Source: an uncultured cyanobacterium (GTDB taxonomy: Bacteria; Cyanobacteriota; Cyanobacteriia; Phormidesmidales; Phormidesmidaceae). From it: a stretch of 6,931 bases of DNA. Made by a program: the position numbers and the translations under genes. This document shows positions 6,797 through 6,931 of the stretch, one piece after another. The stretch lies in the NCBI GenBank assembly GCA_938029995.1, contig CALHGI010000672.1, forward strand, positions 1 through 6,931, read 5' to 3'. Below the pieces are notes generated by a model. That model searched no databases, was not told the DNA's origin, and saw only the letters and a program-made list of their open reading frames with translations. The stretch's first letter is position 1. Each line of letters opens with the position of its first letter.

Positions 6797-6931
6797 CGTC
6801 TGGGCCATTTTTGCACACCACCCCCCATGAGGTACTGGCTGAAACCACAGAACAGCTGGTGACTATAGCGTTTAAGGAGCAGCCTACGCGGCAGTTTCGA
6901 CTGCTGCTGCCCGTGAGTATTGATGTGCTGT
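6793..6931 (+). CDS. Unidentified protein, 5' part, coupled to the exoribonuclease gene
   Basis: An open frame starts at ATG 6793, overlapping the RNase stop as ATGA, and stays open for 46 codons to the window edge. The visible start is MTSGPFLHTTPHEVLAETTE followed by QLVTIAFKEQPTRQFRLLLP and VSIDVL. It has no signal peptide or membrane segment in this part; the beta-like FRLLLPVSIDVL suggests a folded domain beginning. I do not recognise a family. The four-base overlap is a classic sign of translational coupling and supports a real gene in the same operon as the RNase, perhaps with a linked RNA-related role, though that is only inference. No ribosome site other than sequence within the RNase 3' end is evident. 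Confidence 0.6.
   Translation, partial: MTSGPFLHTTPHEVLAETTEQLVTIAFKEQPTRQFRLLLPVSIDVL

Noticed and set aside
6574..6828. Minus-strand 84-codon frame at the RNase 3' end
   Set aside because: A Ser/Arg-rich antisense shadow of the S1-like region.
1..6931. Mobile element, CRISPR array, tRNA or defence system
   Set aside because: No transposase motifs, terminal inverted repeats, regularly spaced repeats, tRNA-like fold or nuclease/helicase modules of defence systems were seen; every gene but the partial last one has a housekeeping or common family identity.

Overview
The window is a housekeeping segment of a cyanobacterial chromosome. Four things point there. The large ribosomal protein L33 gene is followed directly by the S18 gene, the order also kept in plastids. 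L33 carries the basic insertion typical of cyanobacteria and chloroplasts. The exoribonuclease is of the long-N-terminus cyanobacterial/plastid RNase II/R type. The palindrome GCGATCGC (HIP1), abundant in many cyanobacterial genomes, occurs at 637-644 and 5221-5228. I cannot name the genus.

Left part, minus strand (1-1797): an envelope-lipid export operon reading right to left, lptA-like periplasmic protein (1249-1797), lptB ATPase (469-1248) and an LptF/LptG-family permease (404 down past the left edge). lptA and lptB abut exactly (TAA directly followed by ATG). The products should form parts of one machine moving lipopolysaccharide from inner to outer membrane: permease in the membrane, LptB driving it with ATP, LptA bridging the periplasm. 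No lptC-like gene is in view.

Middle (2008-4110): a DUF309 protein gene on the minus strand, divergent from glmM (phosphoglucosamine mutase) on the plus strand. glmM supplies glucosamine-1-phosphate for UDP-GlcNAc, hence peptidoglycan and LPS, so it fits the envelope theme, though no operon links it to the lpt genes. It is followed by a perfect 16-bp inverted repeat and then a good intrinsic terminator.

Right part, plus strand (4228-6931): rpmG (L33), rpsR (S18), an RNase II/R-family exoribonuclease with a GTG start, and the first 46 codons of an unidentified gene that overlaps the RNase stop by ATGA. This reads as a translation/RNA-turnover cluster.

I see no transposon, CRISPR array, tRNA, rRNA, phage gene or defence system, and no convincing undescribed system. 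The points most worth a second look are a Glu at a normally Asp metal-ligand position of the RNase, the unidentified gene coupled to it, the untailed perfect hairpin after glmM, and the structured or ORF-bearing leader upstream of lptA.
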